DNA of 64,000 nucleotides, from NCBI RefSeq assembly GCF_005893125.1, contig NZ_VCJS01000034.1, forward strand, positions 19,842 to 83,841, written 5' to 3'. Below are positions 1 to 7,379 of this stretch, piece by piece. Within the stretch, counting starts at the first letter, position 1. The number at the start of each line of letters is the position of its first letter. A program made the translations under genes and the position numbers. The notes under the pieces were generated by a model, which did no database searches, had not been told where the DNA came from, and saw nothing but the letters and a program-made list of their open reading frames with translations. This DNA is from Nonomuraea basaltis (GTDB taxonomy: Bacteria; Actinomycetota; Actinomycetes; Streptosporangiales; Streptosporangiaceae).

Positions 1-645
1 GACCTGGTCAACGATGTGATCTCCCTCGGGCAGGTCAGGCTCTGGCGCAAGGCGGTGGCCGCCGCCGTGGACGCGGGACCAGGGGAGATCGTTCTTGACC
101 TGGGGGCCGGCACCGGCACGTCCACTGACGCCTTCACCAGGTTCGGCGCCCGCGCGATCGCCTCCGACTTCTCGCTCGGCATGCTGCGCACCGGCGTGCG
201 GCGGCACGGCGGCAACGCGCTGAACGGGCAGGGGGTGCCGTTCATCGCGGGGGACGCGTTGCGGCTGCCGTTCGCCGACGACGCCTTCGACGCGGTGACG
301 ATCTCGGTGGCGCTGCGCAATGTCCACGACACGTCGCAGGCGCTGCGCGAGATGCTGCGGGTGACGAGGCCGGGCGGGCGGCTGGTGATCCTGGAGTTCT
401 CGCACGTGACCTTCGGGCCGTTCGATCTGGTCTACCGCGAATACCTGATGCGGCTGCTGCCGAAGATGGCCAGGCTCTTCGGGTCCAACGACGACTCGTA
501 CGAATACCTGGCCGAGTCGATCAGGGACTGGCCCGACCAGCCGACGCTGGCCCGGATCATCCAGGACGCCGGCTGGGAACGGGTGGCCTGGCGCAACCTC
601 ACGATGGGGATCGTCGCCATGCACAGGGGGTTCAAGCCCGCCTGA
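1..645 (+). CDS. menG: Demethylmenaquinone methyltransferase, 5'-truncated by window edge
   Basis: SAM-dependent C-methyltransferase of the UbiE/MenG family, which carries out the last ring methylation of menaquinone. The frame is open from base 1, and the window begins at the family's conserved segment LVNDVISLGQ, so roughly the first 25 to 30 residues lie outside. A GTG at 16 is internal and should not be taken as the start. The SAM-binding motif LDLGAGTGTST and the later motif RVTRPGGRLVILEFS are clear. The C-terminus GIVAMHRGFKP is typical of the family. It is followed by a menaquinone reductase and complex I, which fits a respiratory quinone role. Confidence 0.93.
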   Translation, partial: DLVNDVISLGQVRLWRKAVAAAVDAGPGEIVLDLGAGTGTSTDAFTRFGARAIASDFSLGMLRTGVRRHGGNALNGQGVPFIAGDALRLPFADDAFDAVTISVALRNVHDTSQALREMLRVTRPGGRLVILEFSHVTFGPFDLVYREYLMRLLPKMARLFGSNDDSYEYLAESIRDWPDQPTLARIIQDAGWERVAWRNLTMGIVAMHRGFKPA

Positions 646-1082
646 GCTCGATAGGCGGCCCGGATACGATTTCCGCCGGGCGGAGGCGGCTGCGCGAGGA
701 CGCGGGCCTGATGGTGTGCAGGTGCCGGGATGCGCTCGACGAGAAAGCATCACGGGACTGCATCGCCTCGCTCGCGGGCCCCTGGGCGCCGGGAGCCCGC
801 TGCTAGCGTGACGATCATGCCTGCGAGGCCCCTGGCGACACGCCGTCCCCTTGGATCACAGAACAGCACCCCGACTGCCACTATGTACAGGAAAAGCAGT
901 AGACTGCGGGCCGACAAGTTTGTGAAGGGGTTCACAAAGGAACGAAGGCGCCACACCCCAAGGCCTTCGCGTGTGTAGGACAGGACAGGTCCAGTGACCG
1001 TGCCACCAGCCACCGTGCAAGCGCAGGAGCTCGCCGCGAGAGAGCGACGTCGGAGCCGACGAGTGGCGAAGCGGGCGCGATC
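646..1082. other. Intergenic region upstream of menJ-nuo operon
   Basis: A 437-base gap between menG and the menJ-like gene. The only feature I can support is the Rex-type palindrome at 919-938, with a possible -10 hexamer TAGACT at 900-905 just upstream of it. I see no convincing protein gene. Short open frames exist on both strands but lack a ribosome binding site and look like GC-rich background. Confidence 0.6.
919..938. promoter_or_regulatory. Rex operator (predicted)
   Basis: TTTGTGAAGGGGTTCACAAA is a perfect inverted repeat with 8-bp arms and a 4-base spacer. It matches the TGTGAA-N4-TTCACA pattern bound by the NADH/NAD+-sensing repressor Rex, which is known to control the nuo and cyd operons in Streptomyces. 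It lies 145 bases upstream of the menJ start, in the leader or promoter of the respiratory operon. No rex gene is in the window. Confidence 0.8.
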
Positions 1083-2321
1083 ATGAGCACAGTTGACGCC
1101 GACGTCATCGTCGTCGGCGCCGGTCCCGCCGGGTCCGCAGCCGCTTTCTACCTCGCACAGGCCGGGCTAGACGTGCTGCTCCTGGAGAAGACCAGGTTCC
1201 CCCGCGAGAAGGTCTGCGGCGACGGCCTGACCCCGCGGGCGGTCAAGCAGCTGCAGAACATGCGCGTCGACATCGACGCCCCCGGCTGGGTCAGGAACAA
1301 GGGCCTGCGCGTCGTCGGCGGCGGCCTCAGGTTCGAGCTCGACTGGCCGCAGCTCGAGCGGTTCCCCGATTTCGGGCTCGTCCGCACCCGCCAGGACTTC
1401 GACCAGATCGTCGCGGCCAACGCGGTCAAGAACGGCGTGCGCCTCATGGAGGGCGTCACCGTCACCGGGCCCGTGCTCGACGACCGCAGCGGCCACATCG
1501 TCGGGGTGACGACCAAGGACGGCGCCGAATACCGCAGCCGGGTGGTCGTGGCCGCCGACGGCAACAGCACCCGCCTGGCCCTGGGCATGGGCCTGCACAA
1601 GCGGGAGGACCGGCCGATGGGCGTGGCCGTGCGGACCTACTTCGAGAGCCCGCGCCACGACGACGACTACCTGGAGACGTGGCTGGAGCTGTGGGACGGC
1701 GACACGCTGCTGCCCGGCTACGGCTGGGTGTTCGGCGTCGGCGACGGCACCTCCAACGTGGGACTCGGGCTGCTCAACACCAGCGCCCAGTTCAAGAACA
1801 TCGACTACCGCGACCTGCTGAGGCGCTGGTGCAGGTCGATGCCGGCCGAGTGGGGCTTCACCGAGGAGAACATGACGGCCCCGATCCGCGGCGCCGCGCT
1901 CCCGATGGCCTTCAACCGGCAGCCGCACTATACGCGCGGCCTGGTGCTCGTGGGCGACTCGGGCGGGTCGATCAACCCGTTCAACGGCGAGGGCATCGCC
2001 TACGCCATGGAGACCGGCGAGATCGCCGCGGAAGTCATCGCGAAGGCCCTCAAGGGCGCCACTCCCGCGCAGCGCGAGCGGACCCTGCGGACCTATCCCC
2101 AAACACTGAAGGACGCCTACGGCGGATATTTCACGCTCGGGAGGTTGTTCGTTCAGGCAATTGGGAAGCCGGGTGTGATGACCTTCGGGACCAGGCACGG
2201 GCTTCCTCACCCGAGGTTGATGCGCTTTGCGCTCAAACTCCTTGGTAATCTCACCGACCGGCGAGGCGATGCGTCGGACAGGATCATCAACGCACTCTCA
2301 AAGGTCGCCCCACCAGCATGA
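1083..2321 (+). CDS. menJ: Geranylgeranyl reductase family FAD-oxidoreductase, MenJ-like menaquinone reductase
   Basis: FAD-dependent reductase of 412 residues in the geranylgeranyl/digeranylgeranyl reductase family. The N-terminus holds the dinucleotide-binding motif VVGAGPAGSAAA (about residues 10-22). Later comes the GDG/GD motif region LVGDSGGSINPFNGEGIAYA (about 290-310), typical of this family. Between menG and nuoA the likely role is reduction of one or more isoprene double bonds of menaquinone, as for mycobacterial MenJ. The role is inferred from context, since other members act on archaeal lipids or chlorophyll tails. It starts at ATG 1083, with no strong Shine-Dalgarno, and probably leads the nuo transcript. 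Confidence 0.85.
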   Translation: MSTVDADVIVVGAGPAGSAAAFYLAQAGLDVLLLEKTRFPREKVCGDGLTPRAVKQLQNMRVDIDAPGWVRNKGLRVVGGGLRFELDWPQLERFPDFGLVRTRQDFDQIVAANAVKNGVRLMEGVTVTGPVLDDRSGHIVGVTTKDGAEYRSRVVVAADGNSTRLALGMGLHKREDRPMGVAVRTYFESPRHDDDYLETWLELWDGDTLLPGYGWVFGVGDGTSNVGLGLLNTSAQFKNIDYRDLLRRWCRSMPAEWGFTEENMTAPIRGAALPMAFNRQPHYTRGLVLVGDSGGSINPFNGEGIAYAMETGEIAAEVIAKALKGATPAQRERTLRTYPQTLKDAYGGYFTLGRLFVQAIGKPGVMTFGTRHGLPHPRLMRFALKLLGNLTDRRGDASDRIINALSKVAPPA

Positions 2322-2397
2322 ATCTCAGACTCACCAGGCACACTCACAGATCAGGCTGCGCGCCCGCGCGCGCGGCGACTCCAGAGGAGGCGTAGCG

Positions 2398-2793
2398 ATG
2401 GACCTTTACGTGCCCATCCTGGTGCTCGCCGTTCTCGCGGGGGGCTTCGCGATCTTCTCGGTCGCCATCGCTCCCTTCACCGGCCCCAAACGCTGGAACC
2501 GCGCAAAGCTTGACGCCTACGAATGCGGCATCGAGCCGACGCCCCAGCCCGTCGGTGGTGGACGGTTCCCGCTCAAATACATGGTCACCGCGATGCTCTT
2601 CATCGTGTTCGACATCGAGATCATCTTCCTTTATCCGTGGGCGGTCTCGTTCGCGCCGCAGACGAACGACGCGGGTCAGGTGCTCGCCTCCGGCCTGGGG
2701 CTGTTCGCTCTGGTGGAGATGCTGCTGTTCATCGTCACCGTGCTCGTCGCCTACGCGTACGTGTGGCGCCGCAAGGGTCTGGACTGGGACTGA
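2398..2793 (+). CDS. nuoA: NADH-quinone oxidoreductase subunit A
   Basis: Small membrane subunit of complex I (131 residues), at the junction of the peripheral and membrane arms. Three hydrophobic helices are visible (about residues 4-25, 60-85 and 95-120). Family signatures include YECGIEP and FIVFDIEIIFLYPWA. The start at ATG 2398 is chosen because AGAGGAGG lies about 7 bases upstream and the protein then has normal family length. The frame is open further upstream but is not conserved-looking. It is the first structural gene of the nuo block. Confidence 0.97.
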   Translation: MDLYVPILVLAVLAGGFAIFSVAIAPFTGPKRWNRAKLDAYECGIEPTPQPVGGGRFPLKYMVTAMLFIVFDIEIIFLYPWAVSFAPQTNDAGQVLASGLGLFALVEMLLFIVTVLVAYAYVWRRKGLDWD

Positions 2794-2797
2794 AAAA

Positions 2798-3349
2798 ATG
2801 GGACTTGAAGAAAAACTCCCCAGCGGGTTCATCCTCAGCACGGTCGAAGCGGCCGCGGGGTGGGCACGCAAGAATTCCGTATGGCCGGCCACGTTCGGGC
2901 TCGCGTGTTGCGCCATTGAGCTGATGGCCACCGGCGGCCCCCACTACGACCTGGCGCGCTTCGGTATGGAGCGCGCTTCGGCGTCTCCTCGCCAGGCCGA
3001 CCTGATGATCGTCGCTGGGCGCGTCTCGCAGAAGATGGCCCCCGTGCTGCGCCAGATCTACGACCAGATGGCCGAGCCCAAGTGGGTCATCGCCATGGGC
3101 GTGTGCGCCTCGAGCGGCGGCATGTTCAACAACTACGCGATCGTGCAGGGCGTCGACCATGTCGTGCCCGTCGACATCTACCTGCCGGGCTGCCCGCCGC
3201 GGCCCGAGATGCTCATCGACTCCATCGTGAAGCTACACGACAAGATCCAGAACATGAAGTTCGGCGCGCACCGCGCCAAGCAGATCGAGGAGCTCGAACT
3301 GCAGGCGCTGCGCACGCTTCCGCTGATCGACCAGGAGGCCGCGAAGTGA
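2798..3349 (+). CDS. nuoB: NADH-quinone oxidoreductase subunit B
   Basis: Peripheral-arm subunit of 183 residues that carries the terminal iron-sulfur cluster N2 next to the quinone pocket. The tandem cysteines in LACCAIELM and the further ligands in GVCASSGG and PGCPPRPE are all present, so the cluster should be intact. It starts at ATG 2798, four bases after the nuoA stop. It lacks a clear Shine-Dalgarno and probably depends on translational coupling. The last codon overlaps the nuoC start. Confidence 0.97.
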   Translation: MGLEEKLPSGFILSTVEAAAGWARKNSVWPATFGLACCAIELMATGGPHYDLARFGMERASASPRQADLMIVAGRVSQKMAPVLRQIYDQMAEPKWVIAMGVCASSGGMFNNYAIVQGVDHVVPVDIYLPGCPPRPEMLIDSIVKLHDKIQNMKFGAHRAKQIEELELQALRTLPLIDQEAAK

Positions 3350-4050
3350 CCTCGCCCGACCATCTCCCCGGGAGCCCGGAGAGCGGCGAGACCCCCGAGG
3401 TCCCGGTTCCCGCGATTCCCGAGTCGCCCGTCGCCAGGCGGGGCATGTTCGGTGCCCAGGACACCGGCGACACCTCCGGCTACGGCGGCCTCGTCGTACG
3501 CCGGGCGCCGCAGCTCTCGACGCCCCGTCCGTACGGAAGCTACTTCGACGAGATCGTCGACGGCCTGGGCCTCGACGACGCCATCGAGCGCGTGGTCGTG
3601 GACCGCGGCGAGCTGACCCTGCACGTCAAGCGGGAGCGCCTGGTCGAGGTGTGCCAGAAGCTGCGCGACGACGCGGCCCTGCGCTTCGAGCTGTCGCTCG
3701 GCGTGTCCGGGGTCCACTACCCGCACCTGGCGGGCGAGGAGCTGCGCGCCGTCTACCACCTGTGCTCGATCACCCACAACAGGCGCGTGCGCCTGGAGGT
3801 GAGCGCACCCGACGCCGACCCGCACATTCCATCCACGGTCAGCGTTTACCCTGGTCACGACTGGCACGAGCGGGAGACGTACGACTTCTTCGGAATCGTC
3901 TTCGACGGCCATCCCGCGCTGACCCGGATCATGATGCCGGACGACTGGGACGGCCATCCGCAGCGCAAGGACTATCCGCTCGGCGGCATCCCCGTCGAAT
4001 ACCGCGGGGCCACCATCCCCTCGCCGGACCAGAGGAGGTCCTACGCGTGA
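3346..4050 (+). CDS. nuoC: NADH-quinone oxidoreductase subunit C
   Basis: Peripheral-arm subunit of 234 residues (30-kDa subunit family) without redox cofactors. The conserved C-terminal signature runs WHERETYDFFGIVFDGHP and then RKDYPLGG. The N-terminal ~60 residues are acidic and proline-rich, a lineage-specific extension. The start is GTG 3346, overlapping the nuoB stop as GTGA, with AGGAGG 7 bases upstream. NuoC and NuoD are separate proteins here, not fused as in E. coli. Confidence 0.96.
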   Translation: MTSPDHLPGSPESGETPEVPVPAIPESPVARRGMFGAQDTGDTSGYGGLVVRRAPQLSTPRPYGSYFDEIVDGLGLDDAIERVVVDRGELTLHVKRERLVEVCQKLRDDAALRFELSLGVSGVHYPHLAGEELRAVYHLCSITHNRRVRLEVSAPDADPHIPSTVSVYPGHDWHERETYDFFGIVFDGHPALTRIMMPDDWDGHPQRKDYPLGGIPVEYRGATIPSPDQRRSYA

Positions 4051-5372
4051 GCACTGCTTATGACGAGGCGACCGAGGGCAAGGTCTACTCGGTCGGCGGC
4101 GCGGACTGGGACGAGGTCGTCACCGGGGTCCGCGACTCCGAAGAGGAGCGCCTGGTCGTCAACATGGGCCCGCAGCACCCGTCCACGCACGGCGTGCTCC
4201 GCCTGGTCCTGACCCTCGACGGCGAGTCGGTGACCGAGGCGCGCGGCGTCATCGGCTACCTGCACACCGGCATCGAGAAGAACATGGAATACCGGACGTG
4301 GACCCAGGGGACCACGTTCGTGACCCGCATGGACTACCTCGCGCCGATCTTCAACGAGACCGCCTACTGCCTGGGCGTGGAGAAGCTGCTCGGCGTCACC
4401 GACCGCATCCCCGAGCGGGCACAGGCCATCCGCGTGATGATGATGGAGCTCAACCGCATCGCCTCGCACCTGGTGGCCATGGGCACGTTCGGCATGGAGC
4501 TGGGCGCGACCACGCCGTTCCTGTTCGGCTACCGCGACCGCGAGCTGGTCATGGACCTGTTCGAGTACATCACCGGCCTGCGCATGAACCACGCCTACGT
4601 CCGCCCCGGCGGCGTGAGCGTGGACCTGCCCGCGGGCACGGTCGACAAGGTCGGCGAGTTCCTCAAGGAGATGACCAAGCGGATCAAGGACATCCGCAAG
4701 CTCCTCGACGCCAACCCGGTCTACGTGCGCCGCACCCGCGACGTGGCCTACCTCGACCTCACCGGCTGCATGGCGCTCGGCGTCACCGGCCCCATCCTGC
4801 GCGCCGCCGGGCTGCCGTGGGACCTGCGCAAGTCGCAGCCCTACTGCGGCTACGAGACCTACGAGTTCGACGTCCCCACCGAGCGCGGCTGCGACGTCTA
4901 CTCGCGTTACCTCGTGCGCATGAACGAGATGGAGGAGTCCCTCAAGATCGTCGAGCAGGCTCTGGACCGCATCGCCGGTCCGCTCAAGGGCGACCCGGTG
5001 ATGATCGAGGACAAGAAGATCGGCTGGCCCGCGCAGCTCGCGCTCGGCCCCGACGGGTTCGGCAACTCGCCCGACCACATCGCGCACATCATGGGCACCT
5101 CGATGGAGGCCCTCATCCACCACTTCAAGCTGGTGACCGAGGGCTTCAGGGTGCCGGCCGGGCAGGCGTACGCCGCCATCGAGTCGCCCAGGGGCGAGCT
5201 CGGCGCGCACGTGGTCAGCGACGGCGGCACCCGGCCCTACCGCGTGCACTTCCGCGAGCCGTCCTTCTGCAACCTGCAGAGCTTCCCCGCGATGGCGGAG
5301 GGCGGCCAGATCGCCGACGTGATCGCCGCGGTGGCATCTATCGACCCCGTCATGGGAGGTGTGGACAGGTGA
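4047..5372 (+). CDS. nuoD: NADH-quinone oxidoreductase subunit D
   Basis: 49-kDa subunit (441 residues) that forms the quinone-binding cavity with NuoB. The signature NMGPQHPSTHGVLRLVL appears at about residues 36-52. The conserved C-terminal region PRGELGAHVVSDGGTRPYR and the ending SIDPVMGGVDR are also typical. The start is GTG 4047, overlapping the nuoC stop, with AGAGGAGG at 4031-4038. It is followed by the only sizeable gap of the nuo operon (64 bases), which contains a strong hairpin. Confidence 0.97.
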   Translation: MSTAYDEATEGKVYSVGGADWDEVVTGVRDSEEERLVVNMGPQHPSTHGVLRLVLTLDGESVTEARGVIGYLHTGIEKNMEYRTWTQGTTFVTRMDYLAPIFNETAYCLGVEKLLGVTDRIPERAQAIRVMMMELNRIASHLVAMGTFGMELGATTPFLFGYRDRELVMDLFEYITGLRMNHAYVRPGGVSVDLPAGTVDKVGEFLKEMTKRIKDIRKLLDANPVYVRRTRDVAYLDLTGCMALGVTGPILRAAGLPWDLRKSQPYCGYETYEFDVPTERGCDVYSRYLVRMNEMEESLKIVEQALDRIAGPLKGDPVMIEDKKIGWPAQLALGPDGFGNSPDHIAHIMGTSMEALIHHFKLVTEGFRVPAGQAYAAIESPRGELGAHVVSDGGTRPYRVHFREPSFCNLQSFPAMAEGGQIADVIAAVASIDPVMGGVDR

Positions 5373-5408
5373 GCGAGCTTTGCGAGCGAACAATTAAACA
5401 CAGCACGC

Positions 5409-5443
5409 AAGTCATGAGGGCGCCGGAGGCGCACTCATGACTT
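5409..5443 (+). promoter_or_regulatory. Hairpin sequestering the nuoE ribosome binding site and start, with an 8-codon upstream ORF
   Basis: AAGTCATGAG (5409-5418) pairs perfectly with CTCATGACTT (5434-5443). Inside it GCGCC (5420-5424) pairs with GGCGC (5428-5432) around a GGA loop, and one G-A mismatch separates the stems. The nuoE Shine-Dalgarno GGAGG (5425-5429) and its ATG (5437-5439) both lie inside the structure. An ATG at 5414 opens a tiny frame encoding MRAPEAHS whose stop overlaps the nuoE start as ATGA. This arrangement suits translational coupling or attenuation. A repetitive palindromic element is the alternative. Confidence 0.6.
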
Positions 5444-6093
5444 ACTCACCGGAAGTCCGTGAGCGTCTTGAACGAGACGCCAAGGAGATCATCGGCCGCT
5501 ACCCCAAAGCGCGGTCCGCTCTGCTGCCGCTGCTCCACCTCGTGCAGTCCGAAGACGGGTACGTCACCGACGACGGGCAGGAGTTCTGCGCCGAGATGCT
5601 CGGCCTCAGCAAGGCCGAGGTCGTCGGCGTGTCGACCTTCTACACCATGTACAAGCGCAAGCCGGTCGGCGATTACCACGTCGGCGTGTGCATCAACGCG
5701 CTGTGCGCGGTCATGGGCGGCGACGAGATCTGGGAGGAGCTGACGGAGCACGCCGGCGTCGGTCACGACGAGGCGACCCCGGACGGCAAGGTCTCGCTGG
5801 AGCGCCTGGAGTGCAACGCGGCCTGCGACTTCGCGCCGGTCATGATGGTCAACTGGGAGTTCTTCGACAACCAGACGCCCGAGTCGGCCAAGCAACTCGT
5901 CGACGACCTGCGTGACGGCAAGGACGTGCGGCCCACGCGCGGACCGAAGAAGCTGTGCACCTTCAAGGAGGCCTCGCGCGTGCTCGCGGGCCTGCCCGAC
6001 GACCTGGCGGGCGAGGGCCCACCGGCCGCCGGCCCCTCGCTCGAGGGCCTGAAGGTCGCCAAGGCCAAAGGATGGAAGGCCCCAGAGGCATGA
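5437..6093 (+). CDS. nuoE: NADH-quinone oxidoreductase subunit E
   Basis: 24-kDa subunit of the NADH dehydrogenase module (218 residues), binding the [2Fe-2S] cluster N1a. The four cysteine ligands occur in CINALC and then CNAAC, both visible. The C-terminal ~45 residues are a low-complexity tail rich in Gly, Ala and Pro. The start ATG 5437 is fixed by GGAGG nearby and by the ATGA overlap with an upstream 8-codon frame. The start lies inside a hairpin, so expression of NuoE may be set at translation. Confidence 0.96.
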   Translation: MTYSPEVRERLERDAKEIIGRYPKARSALLPLLHLVQSEDGYVTDDGQEFCAEMLGLSKAEVVGVSTFYTMYKRKPVGDYHVGVCINALCAVMGGDEIWEELTEHAGVGHDEATPDGKVSLERLECNAACDFAPVMMVNWEFFDNQTPESAKQLVDDLRDGKDVRPTRGPKKLCTFKEASRVLAGLPDDLAGEGPPAAGPSLEGLKVAKAKGWKAPEA

Positions 6094-7379
6094 CTACCAC
6101 TCTGACCCCGGTCCTGACCGCGAACTGGGACCAGGCCAACTCCTTCACCCTCGACGCCTACGGCGAGTACAAGGCGGCCAAGAAGGCGCTGGGCATGGAG
6201 CCCGACGCCGTCATCCAGGCCGTCAAGGACTCGGGCCTGCGCGGCCGCGGCGGCGCCGGCTTCCCGACCGGCATGAAGTGGGGCTTCATCCCCCAGGGCG
6301 ACGGCAAGCCGCATTACCTCGTCGTCAACGCCGACGAGTCGGAGCCGGGCACCTGCAAGGACATCCCGCTCATGATGGCCAACCCGCACGCGCTGGTCGA
6401 GGGCATCATCATCACGTCCTACGCGATCCGGGCCAACCACGCCTTCATCTACGTGCGCGGCGAGGTCCTGCACGTGATCCGGCGGCTGCACGCGGCCGTG
6501 CGGGAGGCGTACGAAAAGGGCTTTCTCGGCAGTGACATCTTCGGCTCCGGTTACGACCTGGAGCTGGTGGTGCACAGCGGCGCGGGCGCGTACATCTGCG
6601 GCGAGGAGACGGCGCTGCTCGACTCGCTGGAAGGCTTCAGAGGTCAACCGCGGCTCAAGCCCCCGTTCCCGGCCGTGGCGGGCCTCTACGCCTCGCCTAC
6701 TGTCGTGAACAACGTCGAGTCGATCGCCAGTGTTCCCTCGATCATCGCCAACGGGGCCGACTGGTTCGCCGGGATGGGCACCGAGAAGTCCAAGGGCTTC
6801 GGCATCTTCTCGCTCAGCGGCCACGTCACCCGGCCGGGCCAGTACGAAGCGCCGCTCGGCATCACCCTGAACGAGCTGCTCGACATGGCCGGCGGCATCC
6901 GTGAGGGGCACCAGATCAAGTTCTGGACCCCGGGCGGCTCCTCCACGCCGATCTTCACCGACGAGCACCTCGACGTGCCGCTCGACTTCGAGGCGGTCGG
7001 CGCGAAGGGCTCCATGCTCGGCACCCGCGCGCTGCAGATCTTCGACGAGACCACCTGCGTGGTCCGCACGGTGCTGCGCTGGACGGAGTTCTACGCCCAC
7101 GAGTCGTGCGGCAAGTGCACGCCGTGCCGCGAGGGCACCTACTGGCTCAAGCAGGTGCTCAAGCGCCTGGAGAAGGGCCAGGGCACCGAGGACGACCTGA
7201 CCACGATCACCGACATCGCGGACAACATCCTCGGCCGCTCGTTCTGCGCCCTCGGCGACGGCGCGACCAGCCCGATCCACTCCTCGGTGAAGTACTTCCG
7301 CGAGGAGTACCTCAAGCACTTCGAGATCGGCGGCTGCCCGTTCGACCCGAAGAAGTCCACTCTCTGGGGTGAGCAGTGA
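6090..7379 (+). CDS. nuoF: NADH-quinone oxidoreductase subunit F (NADH-binding)
   Basis: 51-kDa subunit (429 residues) that binds NADH, FMN and the [4Fe-4S] cluster N3. Visible signatures are the nucleotide-binding GRGGAGFPTGMKW, the FMN region YICGEETALL, and the cluster motif ESCGKCTPCREG with a later Cys in SFCALGDGA. The start ATG 6090 overlaps the nuoE stop by 4 bases. With NuoE and NuoG it forms the electron input module. Confidence 0.97.
   Translation: MTTTLTPVLTANWDQANSFTLDAYGEYKAAKKALGMEPDAVIQAVKDSGLRGRGGAGFPTGMKWGFIPQGDGKPHYLVVNADESEPGTCKDIPLMMANPHALVEGIIITSYAIRANHAFIYVRGEVLHVIRRLHAAVREAYEKGFLGSDIFGSGYDLELVVHSGAGAYICGEETALLDSLEGFRGQPRLKPPFPAVAGLYASPTVVNNVESIASVPSIIANGADWFAGMGTEKSKGFGIFSLSGHVTRPGQYEAPLGITLNELLDMAGGIREGHQIKFWTPGGSSTPIFTDEHLDVPLDFEAVGAKGSMLGTRALQIFDETTCVVRTVLRWTEFYAHESCGKCTPCREGTYWLKQVLKRLEKGQGTEDDLTTITDIADNILGRSFCALGDGATSPIHSSVKYFREEYLKHFEIGGCPFDPKKSTLWGEQ

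Noticed and set aside
750..1013. 87-codon minus-strand open frame with one hydrophobic stretch in the menG-menJ gap
   Set aside because: No ribosome binding site, opposite strand to the surrounding operon, and it covers the Rex-type operator. Likely background.
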